DNA of 64,000 nt from Erythrobacter sp. BLCC-B19 (lineage in GTDB: Bacteria > Pseudomonadota > Alphaproteobacteria > Sphingomonadales > Sphingomonadaceae): NCBI RefSeq assembly GCF_028621955.1, contig NZ_CP117516.1:1076001-1140000 (forward strand). Direction: 5' to 3'. The translations under genes were made by a program, and so were the position numbers. The notes beneath the pieces were generated by a model. That model ran no database searches, was not told the origin of the DNA, and saw nothing but the letters and a program-made list of their open reading frames with translations. Shown here piece after piece: positions 37,260 through 46,430 of this stretch. Each line of letters starts with the position of its first letter. The stretch's first letter is position 1.

Positions 37260-37835
37260 ATGGTCAAATTGAACCGGATCTACACCCGCACCGGGGATGA
37301 CGGGACGACGGGACTTGTCGATGGCTCGCGCTGCCCCAAGCATTCGGCCCGCATTGCCGCGATGGGGCTGGTGGACGAGGCGAACAGCGCCATCGGGCTC
37401 GCGATCTGCGCGCTCGAAGGGGCGGGCGAAAAGGCGCTGCTGACGCGCGTCCAGAACGACCTGTTCGATCTCGGCGCCGACCTTGCCACCCCGGCGGAAG
37501 GCGGCGACTTCACGCCCTCGGAGATGGTGCTGCGGATTGTGGCGAGCCAGCCGCTGTGGATCGAAGCGCAGATCGATGCGCTCAACGAACGGCTCGAACC
37601 GCTCACCAGCTTTGTGCTTCCGGGCGGGAGCGAGGCGGCGGCGCGCGTCCACATCGCCCGCGCCACCACCCGCGCGGCAGAACGGGCGATGGTCGCACTG
37701 GCGGCGGAGGTGCCGGTCAATCCGGCCGCGCTCGCCTATATCAACCGCCTGTCCGACCTGCTGTTCGTGCTCGCCCGCGTGGCCAATGCCGATGGCCGCG
37801 CGGACGTGAAGTGGGTGCCGGGCGCGAACCGCTAG
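37260..37835 (+). CDS. Cob(I)yrinic acid a,c-diamide/cob(I)alamin adenosyltransferase, PduO type
   Basis: 191 residues. The N-terminal ATP loop YTRTGDDGTTGLVDGSR is diagnostic of the PduO/MMAB-type enzyme. QNDLFDLGADLATP, FVLPGGSEAAARVHIARATT and RAAERAMVAL (the Arg for ATP and folding) follow, and the end is YINRLSDLLFVLARVANADG. It transfers adenosyl to cobalamin to make coenzyme B12, needed for example by methylmalonyl-CoA mutase. The start is ten bases after the upstream small membrane gene. Confidence 0.94.
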   Translation: MVKLNRIYTRTGDDGTTGLVDGSRCPKHSARIAAMGLVDEANSAIGLAICALEGAGEKALLTRVQNDLFDLGADLATPAEGGDFTPSEMVLRIVASQPLWIEAQIDALNERLEPLTSFVLPGGSEAAARVHIARATTRAAERAMVALAAEVPVNPAALAYINRLSDLLFVLARVANADGRADVKWVPGANR

Positions 37836-37911
37836 ACAATTAGTGCGCTAGTCAGGCGCGCTCTTCCTCGCTAGGGCGGCGGTCTTGCTGCACTTGCGAA
37901 GGACATACCCC

Positions 37912-38781
37912 ATGCGCAAAATCGCCGTCATCGGCGCCGGTCAGATGGGCACCGGCATCGCTCAGACTGTCGCCGCCCATGGCATGAACGTCATGCTCAC
38001 CGACGTCGACCTGGCGCGCGCCGAGGCGGGCAAGGCCAATATCGAGGCCGCGCTGGTCAAGCTGATGGGCCGCGGCAAGATCGAGGCGGCCGACGCCGAA
38101 ATCCTGCTCGCCCGCATCACGCCGGTGTGCGACTACGCCCCCTTCAGCGAGGCCGATCTGATCATCGAAGCGGCGACCGAGCGCGAGGAGATCAAGAACA
38201 CGATCTTCGAAAAGGCAGGCAAGGTGCTGAATTCGGCGGCGATCATGGCCTCGAACACCTCGTCGATCCCGATCACCCGGATGGCCAACCACTCGCCCGA
38301 TCCGGCGCGGTTCATCGGGCTTCACTTCTTCAACCCGGTGCCGGTGATGGGGCTGATCGAGGTCATTCCGGGCCTCGCCACCGCCAAGGACACCACCGAC
38401 CGCGTCACCGCCTTCGCCAAGGGGCTGGGCAAGGAAGTGGTGCTGAGCCAGGACGAGCCCGGCTTCGTCGTCAACCGCATCCTGCTGCCGATGATCAACG
38501 AGGCGGTGTTCGTGCTCGGCCAGTCGACCGCGGGGATCGAGGATATCGACAAGGGCTGCCGTCTCGGCCTCAATCACCCGATGGGGCCGCTGCAACTGGC
38601 GGATTTCGTCGGGCTCGACACCTGCCTCGACATCATCAACGTGCTCTACACCACCACCCGCGACAGCAAGTACCGCCCCGCGCCGCTGCTGGTGAAGTAT
38701 GTCGAAGCCGGATGGCTGGGCCGCAAGACCGGGCGCGGGTTCTACGACTATTCGGGCGACGCGCCGGTGCCGACGCGCTGA
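37912..38781 (+). CDS. 3-hydroxybutyryl-CoA dehydrogenase
   Basis: 289 residues. The NAD site is KIAVIGAGQMGTGIAQTVAA; SNTSSIPITRMANH, FIGLHFFNPVPVMGLIEVIP (the HFFNP catalytic histidine region) and DEPGFVVNRILLPMINEAVF complete the 3-hydroxyacyl-CoA dehydrogenase pattern. It interconverts acetoacetyl-CoA and 3-hydroxybutyryl-CoA, for fatty acid or polyhydroxyalkanoate metabolism. The ATG at 37912 is chosen over 37885 because the NAD motif should start within five residues and GAAGGACA precedes it. Confidence 0.95.
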   Translation: MRKIAVIGAGQMGTGIAQTVAAHGMNVMLTDVDLARAEAGKANIEAALVKLMGRGKIEAADAEILLARITPVCDYAPFSEADLIIEAATEREEIKNTIFEKAGKVLNSAAIMASNTSSIPITRMANHSPDPARFIGLHFFNPVPVMGLIEVIPGLATAKDTTDRVTAFAKGLGKEVVLSQDEPGFVVNRILLPMINEAVFVLGQSTAGIEDIDKGCRLGLNHPMGPLQLADFVGLDTCLDIINVLYTTTRDSKYRPAPLLVKYVEAGWLGRKTGRGFYDYSGDAPVPTR

Positions 38782-38790
38782 TCGGGCGCG

Positions 38791-39225
38791 CTACTCGGGC
38801 TCGATCGTCATGTCCCTCTCGGTGATGACCGGCACGCCGGTCTGACCCGATTCGAGCACCACCGCGTCGGACGAGAGCGGAGCGGTCATCAGATCATAGC
38901 CCGGCGGCGGCGGCCCCTTGGGGGCGACAACCTTGGCCGCAGCCTGCTTGGCTGCGGCTTCATCGGCCGGGGTGTAATCACCGAAGACGTTGGGTTCTGC
39001 GTCCCACGGCGACTTCTTCTGCGAGGGCTGATCCCCCTGGCTGCGGCTTTCGGCATAGGCCTGCGCCTCGCTGGCGATGGCATCGCGCTCGGCCCCGAAG
39101 GTATCGGCCGCGCGGGTGACGAGGCCGGCATCCTCGGATGTGCCCACCATCGAAAAGGCGCTGAAAAGGATCATCGCGGCGAAGGCGAGCGCAGCCTTGC
39201 TGTTCTGGAAGACGGCCTTGTACAT
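38791..39225 (-). CDS. Hypothetical protein with N-terminal signal anchor
   Basis: 144 residues. The N-terminal hydrophobic segment (AALAFAAMILFSAFSMVG) is a signal anchor or signal peptide. The remainder is polar and partly disordered, with KKSPWDAEPNVFGDYTPADE and a GPPPPGYD segment. I see no known domain, but similar proteins with this position and pattern occur in related genomes to my recollection. It converges with the hydroxyacyl-CoA dehydrogenase gene, nine bases between stops, and its start is 41 bases from the mutS end. Confidence 0.65.
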   Translation of the reverse strand: MYKAVFQNSKAALAFAAMILFSAFSMVGTSEDAGLVTRAADTFGAERDAIASEAQAYAESRSQGDQPSQKKSPWDAEPNVFGDYTPADEAAAKQAAAKVVAPKGPPPPGYDLMTAPLSSDAVVLESGQTGVPVITERDMTIEPE

Positions 39226-39266
39226 GGCGCCGCCATAGCCGCATCACGGTTAAGCCTTGGTTGAAA

Positions 39267-41912
39267 TCACCCTCGGCTGCGCGGCAGATCGCGCTTCCAT
39301 TGATACAGCAGGTCGAGCGCGTCTCGCGGCGTCAGCGCATCAAGATCGGCGGCGCGCAGGGCATCGGCGAGTTGCTGTTCGGGGGTGGCGGGCTCCGGCT
39401 CGGCCGCGCGCAAGTTGGCGAAGAGCGGCAGATCGCCCAGCCCCGCTGCGATCCCCCCCGTCGCCTCGCGCTGGGCTTCCAGCTTGGCGAGCACCGCCTT
39501 GGCGCGGGCGACGACATTGGCGGGCACGCCGGCGAGCCGCGCGACCGCCAGGCCATAAGACCGGTCGGCGGGGCCGTCTGCCAGTTCGTGCAGCAGCACC
39601 AGATCGCCCTGCCATTCGCGCGCGCGGACATGGTGGAGGCTGAGCGCTTCGCAGGTTTCGGCGAGGCGGGCGAGCTCGTGGTAGTGGGTCGCGAACAGGC
39701 AACGGCAGCCGATCTGCGAATGCACCGCCTCGGCCACCGCCCAGGCGAGCGCGAGGCCATCATAGGTCGATGTCCCGCGCCCGACCTCGTCGAGGATCAC
39801 GAAGCTGCGGCTAGTCGCCTGCGCCAGAATGGCGGCGGTCTCGACCATCTCGACCATGAAGGTCGAGCGGCCCCGCGCAAGGTTGTCGGCAGCGCCCACG
39901 CGGCTGAACAACCGGTCGACGAGCCCGATGCGCGCCGCGCTCGCGGGGACAAAGCACCCGGCCTGCGCGAGCAGCACGATCAGCGCGTTCTGGCGCAGGA
40001 AGGTCGATTTGCCGCCCATGTTCGGGCCGCCGATCAGCCACAGGCGGTTGATGTCCGAAAGCTGGCAATCATTGGCGACGAAGCGCTCGCCGGTCTTGGC
40101 CAGGGCCGCTTCGACCACCGGATGGCGGCCTGCGGTGATGGCGAGCCCTGCATCCTCGGCGATACCCGGACGGCACCAGTCACCCTCCGCCGCCCGCTCG
40201 GCATTGGCTGCGCCGACATCCAGTCGGGCGAGCGCGGCGGCGGTGGCGGCGATGGGTTCGCGGGCCGCAATGACCGCGGCCACCAGTTCCTCGAAATGGG
40301 TCTCTTCCGCCGCCAGTGCATGGCCCCCCGCCTCGGCGATCCGGGCCGCTTCCTCATGCAATTTCAGCGAGTTGAACCGCACCGCACCGGCCATCGTCTG
40401 GCGGTGGGTAAAGCCGCTGTCCGGGGCCATCAACGCGTCGGCATGGCGCGCGGAAACCTCGATAAAATAGCCCAAAACCCCGTTATGGCGGATCTTGAGG
40501 CTCGCGATCCCGGTTTCCTCGCGATACCGCGCCTCCATCGCCGCAATCGCGCGGCGCGCATCGCCCGAGGTCGCGCGCAATTCGTCGAGCGCGGCGTCAT
40601 AGCCGTCAGCGATGAAGCCGCCATTGCTGCGTTCGGTCGGGGGTGAGGTCACCAGCGCGCGGGCGAGCAGATCGGTCAGCGCGCCGTGGCCTGAGAGCCG
40701 CGCGGTAACCTCCGCCAGCAGGGCCGGTGCATCGGGCGCACCGCTCAGCCAGTGATGCAGCCGCGCGGCCTCGCTCAGCCCGTCGCGCAACTGACCGAGA
40801 TCGCGCGGGCTCCCCCGCCCCGCCACCACCCGGCCCAGCGCACGGCCGAGATCGGGCACGCTGCGCAGAATGTCGCGAACCTGCGCGCGTTCAATCGGGC
40901 GGTCGCGCCAGAACTGCACCAGCGCGAGCCGCGCCTCGATGGCCGCCATATCAAGCAGCGGCGCGGACAAATCCTCCGCCAGCAGCCGCGAACCTGCTCC
41001 GGTGACACAGCGATCGACCGCCGCAATCAGGCTGCCCGTGCGTCCGCCGGTGCTGGCTTCGAGGATCTCGAGGCTCGCCCGGGTCGCGGCATCCATCGCC
41101 ATCGTGCCCTGGCTTTCGCGCACCACCGGGGGCAGCAGCAACGGCAGGCTCCCGCGCCCGACATGGTCGAGATAGGCAATCAGCCCGCCCGCCGCGCCCA
41201 GCATCGCGCGGGTGAAGGCACCGAAGGCATCGAGCGTCGCCACCCCGTGCACCGCCTTCAGCCGCTCGGCCCCGGCATCGCTGGCGAAGGTGGTGCGGGG
41301 GCGGAAGATCGCCTCGTCCGGGCCGTGCGGCCAATCCTCGGGCACCACGACTTCGCTGGGCGAGAGCCGCGCCAGCACCGCGCCGAGCTGATCCGCCGGA
41401 CATTCCTCCAGCACCATCGCGCCGGTCGAGACGTCGACCGCCGCGATCCCCACCGTGCCGCGCAGCTCGGCCAGAGCCGCCAGCACATTGGCGCGGCGCG
41501 GTTCGAGCAGCGCTTCCTCAGTGAGCGTGCCCGCCGTCACCAGCCGCACGATCGCGCGGCCGACCAGCGCCTTGGACGACGGCGTGCCCTCGCGCTTGGC
41601 GCGGGCCTTGGCTTCTTCGGGCGTCTCGACCTGCTCGGCAATCGCCACGCGGCAGCCCGCCTTGATCAGCCGCGCCAGATAGCTCTCCGCCGAATGCACC
41701 GGCACCCCGCACATTGGGATCGGCGCGCCACCGTGCTCGCCCCGCGTGGTGAGCGCGATGTCGAGGATCGCCGCCGCGCGCTTGGCATCCTCGAAGAACA
41801 GCTCGAAGAAATCGCCCATCCGATAGAACAGCAGCGCATCGCCTGCCTCTTCCCGCAGGCGCAGATATTGCGCCATCATCGGGGTGGGCTTGGAATCGGG
41901 AAGCGCGGCCAT
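39267..41912 (-). CDS. mutS: DNA mismatch repair protein MutS
   Basis: 881 residues. The N-terminal mismatch-binding domain starts TPMMAQYLRLREEAGDALLF and has YRMGDFFELFFEDA, with the Phe-x-Glu motif in the same region. The C-terminal ATPase has LIGGPNMGGKSTFLRQNALI (Walker A), then FVILDEVGRGTSTYDGLALA (Walker B) and LFATHYHELARLAE. Full-length with a C-terminal dimerisation tail. It recognises mismatches and recruits MutL. It is divergent from maeB with 153 bases between. Confidence 0.98.
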   Translation of the reverse strand: MAALPDSKPTPMMAQYLRLREEAGDALLFYRMGDFFELFFEDAKRAAAILDIALTTRGEHGGAPIPMCGVPVHSAESYLARLIKAGCRVAIAEQVETPEEAKARAKREGTPSSKALVGRAIVRLVTAGTLTEEALLEPRRANVLAALAELRGTVGIAAVDVSTGAMVLEECPADQLGAVLARLSPSEVVVPEDWPHGPDEAIFRPRTTFASDAGAERLKAVHGVATLDAFGAFTRAMLGAAGGLIAYLDHVGRGSLPLLLPPVVRESQGTMAMDAATRASLEILEASTGGRTGSLIAAVDRCVTGAGSRLLAEDLSAPLLDMAAIEARLALVQFWRDRPIERAQVRDILRSVPDLGRALGRVVAGRGSPRDLGQLRDGLSEAARLHHWLSGAPDAPALLAEVTARLSGHGALTDLLARALVTSPPTERSNGGFIADGYDAALDELRATSGDARRAIAAMEARYREETGIASLKIRHNGVLGYFIEVSARHADALMAPDSGFTHRQTMAGAVRFNSLKLHEEAARIAEAGGHALAAEETHFEELVAAVIAAREPIAATAAALARLDVGAANAERAAEGDWCRPGIAEDAGLAITAGRHPVVEAALAKTGERFVANDCQLSDINRLWLIGGPNMGGKSTFLRQNALIVLLAQAGCFVPASAARIGLVDRLFSRVGAADNLARGRSTFMVEMVETAAILAQATSRSFVILDEVGRGTSTYDGLALAWAVAEAVHSQIGCRCLFATHYHELARLAETCEALSLHHVRAREWQGDLVLLHELADGPADRSYGLAVARLAGVPANVVARAKAVLAKLEAQREATGGIAAGLGDLPLFANLRAAEPEPATPEQQLADALRAADLDALTPRDALDLLYQWKRDLPRSRG

Positions 41913-42065
41913 CCCCCTCGCCTAGCGCCTTCGCCTGCGATTCGGGAATGTCGGCAGTTGCAGCTTTCCCCCGACCTGGTGCGATAAATCGCCTATCGCA
42001 TCGGCGCACGCGGCGCTAAGTCAGCCTCGGTTACCGTAACGGACGGATCGAGGGGACACGCGACC

Positions 42066-44339
42066 ATGGCAGACGACAACGCCACGCCCAGCAAGGGCGG
42101 CTTCACCGCGCGCGAGGCGCTGTTCTACCACGAAACGATCCGCCCCGGTAAGCTCGAGATCGTCGCCACCAAGCCGATGACCTCGCAGCGCGACCTGTCG
42201 CTGGCCTATTCGCCCGGCGTGGCCGTGCCGGTCGAGGCCATCGCGGGCGACCCGTCGCTCGCCGCGCGCTACACCGCCAAGGCGAACCTTGTCGCGGTGA
42301 TCTCCAACGGCACCGCGATCCTCGGGCTCGGCAATCTGGGCGCGCTCGCCTCCAAGCCGGTGATGGAAGGCAAGGCAGTGCTGTTCAAGCGCTTCGCCGA
42401 CGTCGATTCCATCGACATCGAACTCGCCACCGAAGACCCGGAAGCCTTCATCAACGCCGTCGCGCTGATGGAGCCGACCTTCGGCGGCATCAATCTGGAA
42501 GACATCAAGGCGCCCGAGTGCTTCATCATCGAAGCCGCGCTGCGCGAGCGCATGAAGATTCCGGTGATGCACGATGACCAGCACGGCACCGCGATCATCA
42601 CCGCAGCAGGCCTGCTCAACGCCTGTCACATCACTGGACGCGACTTCAAGGACGTGAAGGTCGTCGTGAACGGCGCGGGTGCGGCGGCGATTGCCTGCAC
42701 GGCGCTCATCAAGGCGATGGGCGTGCGGCACGAAAACGTCATTATGTGCGACCGTTCCGGCCCGATCACGCCGGGCCGCGAGGGGATGGACCAGTGGAAG
42801 AGCGCCCACGCCGTCGCCACCACCGCCACCAGCCTCGAAGAAGCGCTCGCCGGGGCCGACATCTTCCTCGGCCTGTCGGCAGCGGGCGCGCTGAAGCCGG
42901 AGTGGGTCAAGAAGATGGCCGACAAGCCGATCATCTTCGCCATGGCCAACCCCGTGCCCGAAATCATGCCCGACGAGGCCAAGGCCGTGCGCCCCGACGC
43001 GATCATCGCCACGGGCCGCTCGGACTTCCCCAATCAGGTCAACAACGTCCTCGGTTTCCCCTTCATCTTCCGCGGCGCGCTCGATGTGCAGGCGACCACC
43101 ATCAACGAGGAAATGAAGGTCGCCGCCGCGCAGGCGATTGCCGAGCTGGCGCGTCAGCAGGTGCCCGAGGAAGTCGCCTCTGCCTATGGCAAGAACCACA
43201 AGTTCGGCACCGACTACATCATCCCCGCCCCCTTCGACCCGCGGCTGATCGAGGTCGTCTCCTCCGCCGTAGCGAAGGCGGCGATGGACTCAGGAGTCGC
43301 GCGGGCAAAAATCGAGGATTTCGACGCCTACCGCGTCGCGCTGCGCAGCCGCCTCAACCCGACCACCTCGGTGCTCTCGGGCGTGTACGAAATCGCCCGC
43401 AGCAACCCCAAGCGCATGGTCTTTGCCGAAGCCGAGGAAGAAGTGGTGCTGCGCGCCGCGATCCAGTTCCGCGATTTCGGCTATGGCACGCCGATTCTGG
43501 TAGGCCGCACCAAGGCCGTGCTCGACAAGCTGCACCAGCTTTCGGTCGGCGATCCGGGCAGCTTCGAGATCCAGAACTCGGCCGACAGTGAACACGTGCC
43601 CGCGATGGTCGCCTATCTTTACAAGCGGCTCCAGCGGCGCGGCTATACCGAGCGCGATGTGCGGCGCATGGTCAATCAGGATCGCAACGTCTTTGCCTCG
43701 CTGCTGGTGGCACTGGGGCATGGCGACGGGATGATCACCGGCATGACCCGTACCTTTGCGCAGACCGTGCGCGAGGTGAATCTGGTGCTCGATCACAAGG
43801 AAGGCGCTGTGCCTTTCGGCATCCACATGATGATCGGCAAGAACCACACCACCTTCCTTGCCGACACCACGATCAACGAACGGCCCGATGCGCCGATGCT
43901 GGCCCATATCGCGCGGGAAACCGCCGCCGTCGCCCGGCGCATGGGACATGAACCGCGCGTCGCCTTCCTCAGCTATTCGACCTTCGGCAATCCCTCGGGC
44001 CAGTGGCTCAATTCGATCCGCGAGGCGGTCGCGATTCTCGACAGCGAGGATCCGGGCTTCGAGTACGAGGGCGAAATGGCCCCCGATGCGGCGCTCAACC
44101 CCAAGGTGATGGCGCTCTATCCCTTCAGCCGCCTGTCAGGCCCGGCCAATGTGCTGGTGATGCCGGGGCTGCAATCGGCCAACCTCTCGGCCAAGCTGCT
44201 GCGCGAACTGGGCAGCAATGCCACGATCGGGCCGATGCTGATCGGGATGGAAAAGCCGGTGCAGATCGTGCCCATGACCGCGAGCGCGCCCGACGTGCTG
44301 ACGCTGGCGGTGCTGGCGGGTGCGGGCATCGTGGGGTGA
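42066..44339 (+). CDS. maeB: NADP-dependent malic enzyme with phosphotransacetylase-like domain
   Basis: 757 residues in two parts. Residues about 15-430 are the malic enzyme: LSLAYSPGVAVPVEAIAGDP, NGTAILGLGNLGALASKPVM, FGGINLEDIKAPECFIIE and MHDDQHGTAIITAAGLLNA, then KVVVNGAGAAAIACTALIKA for the cofactor. Residues about 435-757 resemble phosphotransacetylase (FLSYSTFGNPSG, VLVMPGLQSANLSAKLLREL), a regulatory domain in such enzymes. It makes pyruvate and NADPH from malate. The last four bases (GTGA) overlap the next gene. Confidence 0.96.
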   Translation: MADDNATPSKGGFTAREALFYHETIRPGKLEIVATKPMTSQRDLSLAYSPGVAVPVEAIAGDPSLAARYTAKANLVAVISNGTAILGLGNLGALASKPVMEGKAVLFKRFADVDSIDIELATEDPEAFINAVALMEPTFGGINLEDIKAPECFIIEAALRERMKIPVMHDDQHGTAIITAAGLLNACHITGRDFKDVKVVVNGAGAAAIACTALIKAMGVRHENVIMCDRSGPITPGREGMDQWKSAHAVATTATSLEEALAGADIFLGLSAAGALKPEWVKKMADKPIIFAMANPVPEIMPDEAKAVRPDAIIATGRSDFPNQVNNVLGFPFIFRGALDVQATTINEEMKVAAAQAIAELARQQVPEEVASAYGKNHKFGTDYIIPAPFDPRLIEVVSSAVAKAAMDSGVARAKIEDFDAYRVALRSRLNPTTSVLSGVYEIARSNPKRMVFAEAEEEVVLRAAIQFRDFGYGTPILVGRTKAVLDKLHQLSVGDPGSFEIQNSADSEHVPAMVAYLYKRLQRRGYTERDVRRMVNQDRNVFASLLVALGHGDGMITGMTRTFAQTVREVNLVLDHKEGAVPFGIHMMIGKNHTTFLADTTINERPDAPMLAHIARETAAVARRMGHEPRVAFLSYSTFGNPSGQWLNSIREAVAILDSEDPGFEYEGEMAPDAALNPKVMALYPFSRLSGPANVLVMPGLQSANLSAKLLRELGSNATIGPMLIGMEKPVQIVPMTASAPDVLTLAVLAGAGIVG

Positions 44340-44740
44340 GGGTGCTCGGCGCAGGCGCCGCCTATTGGGCGGTGGTCTTCGCGCTGGGATTCGTGCTCGG
44401 CACCATCCGGGTGCTGTGGCTTGCGCCGCTGGTCGGGTTGGTGCCTGCCACGCTGATCGAACTGCCGGTCATGCTGGCTGCCAGTTGGATCGCGAGCGGC
44501 TGGCTGATGCAGCGTTTCGCGATCACCTGCCAAAGCGCGGCGCTGGCGATGGGTGGCCTCGCCTTCGGCTTGCTGATGGCAGCGGAGTGCGCGCTCGCCG
44601 CGGCGCTAACGGGCGAGACGCCCGCGCAGTGGCTCGCAGGCCTGCGCCAGCCACACGTGCTGTTGGGGCTGGCAGGTCAGGCGGCCTTTGCGCTGATGCC
44701 GTGGTGGCGGGCCCACCGTGATGGCACGGCGCGCGCCTAA
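44336..44740 (+). CDS. Hypothetical four-helix membrane protein
   Basis: 134 residues with a GTG start that overlaps the maeB stop by four bases. Four hydrophobic segments are visible: AAYWAVVFALGFVLGTIRVL, LIELPVMLAASWIASGWLM, AALAMGGLAFGLLMAAECAL and VLLGLAGQAAFALMPWW. I recognise it only as a conserved hypothetical membrane protein. The true start is easy to miss because the open frame runs on through maeB. Its stop overlaps the stop of the convergent DUF1353 gene by four bases. Confidence 0.75.
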   Translation: MRVLGAGAAYWAVVFALGFVLGTIRVLWLAPLVGLVPATLIELPVMLAASWIASGWLMQRFAITCQSAALAMGGLAFGLLMAAECALAAALTGETPAQWLAGLRQPHVLLGLAGQAAFALMPWWRAHRDGTARA

Positions 44741-45522
44741 CCCGACCCGGCCAGCGCCTCAAGCTCGCGCACCGTCAGGGTGTTGGGGCGCAGCGCCTGT
44801 TCAATGCCGCCCGGTTCGGCCGCGTTCTGCTTGAGCAACTGGCCCTGACGCCGGGCGCTGTCGGTATCGTAAATCGTGGGCGGCACATATTGCGCAATGT
44901 CGAAGTTTTCCGCCCCTTGCGCTTCGGCCTCGCGTTCGAGATCGGCGATGATCGCGCGTTCCCACATCTCCCGGCCGGCATCGACGAAGGCTGCCGGCTC
45001 GTCCATGTCCGGGCTGGCACAGGTCGGCGGCAGCGGCTCGCTGCGCGGGCGACGGTTGAGCCGTCGTATCCCCGTCCAGCGGTGGGTGGCATCCCAACGC
45101 GGGCCGAACAGATAGACCGCGCCATATTTGGTGACCACTTCAAGCCACGACAGGCCGCGCGCGCGCATCGCTTCGCGGAACACCCAATGGGTCGCCCGCC
45201 ACGATCGCTCCATCGTGTCGCAATAGCGATCATGGATGATCGCAGCGTCACGGTAATTGCCCGAAAGCGGCCCGCCGGCGAAGGTCCACAAGGAGCGCGG
45301 GATCGAGGCACCATCCGACCGCGCGCCGATAGGAGCGGTCCACAAGAGATCGTTCGAATCGCGAAAGTCGAGCCGCTCGACCAGCTCGATGCACGGCGCA
45401 AAGGGCAGCAGCCTGACAACCGGGTGCCCCGAAAATCCGCTTGCCTGCATCGCCAATGCCCCCTTCGCGCTGACCAGCACCGGGGCAATGGCGGCCGTAC
45501 GAAGAATGTCTCTGCGAATCAT
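44737..45522 (-). CDS. DUF1353-like exported protein, possible Tat substrate
   Basis: 261 residues. The start MIRRDILRTAAIAPVLVSAKGALA holds a twin-arginine pair and a moderately hydrophobic stretch, so Tat export is possible. The mature part has FRDSNDLLWTAPIGARSDGA, SIPRSLWTFAGGPLSGNYRD and AAIIHDRYCDTMERSW, the pattern of DUF1353, a family of unknown function also found in phages. The ATG at 45522 is chosen over longer frames because it gives the signal sequence. The C-terminal 80 residues (from about 180) are polar and not part of the DUF. Confidence 0.8.
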   Translation of the reverse strand: MIRRDILRTAAIAPVLVSAKGALAMQASGFSGHPVVRLLPFAPCIELVERLDFRDSNDLLWTAPIGARSDGASIPRSLWTFAGGPLSGNYRDAAIIHDRYCDTMERSWRATHWVFREAMRARGLSWLEVVTKYGAVYLFGPRWDATHRWTGIRRLNRRPRSEPLPPTCASPDMDEPAAFVDAGREMWERAIIADLEREAEAQGAENFDIAQYVPPTIYDTDSARRQGQLLKQNAAEPGGIEQALRPNTLTVRELEALAGSG

Positions 45523-45590
45523 GGTGCCCCCCGGCTTGCCGCGCATGATACGCCAGACCGGCGACTTGGAAAGGTCGCAAATCCGGTCGC

Positions 45591-46316
45591 TTAGCGCCGC
45601 CTCAGCGCCCGCCACCCGGCAAGGATCGCCGCCCCGTCGCTGCCGCGGTGGGGGGCGAGATTGAGCAGGCCGAGGATCACCGACAGCGCAATGAACAATT
45701 CGCTCAGCGCCTCGCCCCAATCGGCCAGAGCCTCTTTGCGGCGGCGGGCGCGAACCTTGGCAAAGATGTCCCCAACATCGGCCTCCGAAGGCAGGCGGAT
45801 CGCCGGTGCTTGCGCAGGCGGCGGTGCGCCGGGGTCGATCGTGGTGACGGGCGAGGGGCCGGGGTCTGCGGGCTTGCCAGAGGGCAGCGAGACCACCGCA
45901 AGCAACCCCGCCAGTCCCGCCACCACCGCCGCCGAGACAAGATTGGCGAGCGGCCCGGCAGCGGCAATCACCATGTCCTTGCGGGTCGACCCCCTGTCGC
46001 CGCCCTCGAAGGTGTAGCTGACATAGCCGGCAATATCGCGCGCCGGCAGTTCCGGCTCGAACCGCAGCGCGCGGCGCGAGGTGTCCCACACGAAAGGCAC
46101 CGCGCAGATCGACCAAACCCGCGCCCCGCACCGCCACGCGGCCCAGGCGTGGCCCAGTTCGTGGATCACGACGATCACGAATTGCAGGCCGGCAATCGCC
46201 ACGAACGCAATCAGCCAGTTGTCGCCGAAGGCATCATACTTCGACGCTGTGACCCACAGCACCGCGCTGGCGAGATACCAGAGCGCATGGACAATCCGGT
46301 CGCCGAGGCCTTTCAC
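45591..46316 (-). CDS. M50-type site-2 protease-like membrane peptidase
   Basis: 241 residues. The zinc motif lies in a membrane helix (VIVVIHELGHAWAAW, HELGH at about residues 50-54) and the third-ligand region is LLNLAPHRGSDGAAILAGW near the C-terminus. Other hydrophobic segments include DMVIAAAGPLANLVSAAVVA. The loop at residues about 150-200 is proline-rich. There is no PDZ domain. Such proteases cut membrane proteins; the substrate is not evident. It lies 68 bases upstream of the DUF1353 gene on the same strand. Confidence 0.85.
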   Translation of the reverse strand: MKGLGDRIVHALWYLASAVLWVTASKYDAFGDNWLIAFVAIAGLQFVIVVIHELGHAWAAWRCGARVWSICAVPFVWDTSRRALRFEPELPARDIAGYVSYTFEGGDRGSTRKDMVIAAAGPLANLVSAAVVAGLAGLLAVVSLPSGKPADPGPSPVTTIDPGAPPPAQAPAIRLPSEADVGDIFAKVRARRRKEALADWGEALSELFIALSVILGLLNLAPHRGSDGAAILAGWRALRRR

Positions 46317-46430
46317 CGCCGCCAGAACCGGAGCCGGAAATGCCGCGTCATGTAACCTATCTTGAACAAGACACTGAATTGGTGAACGGCGGAAAGCCGC
46401 ATAAGTTCAGCCCCCTAGAAACCGGCCATG

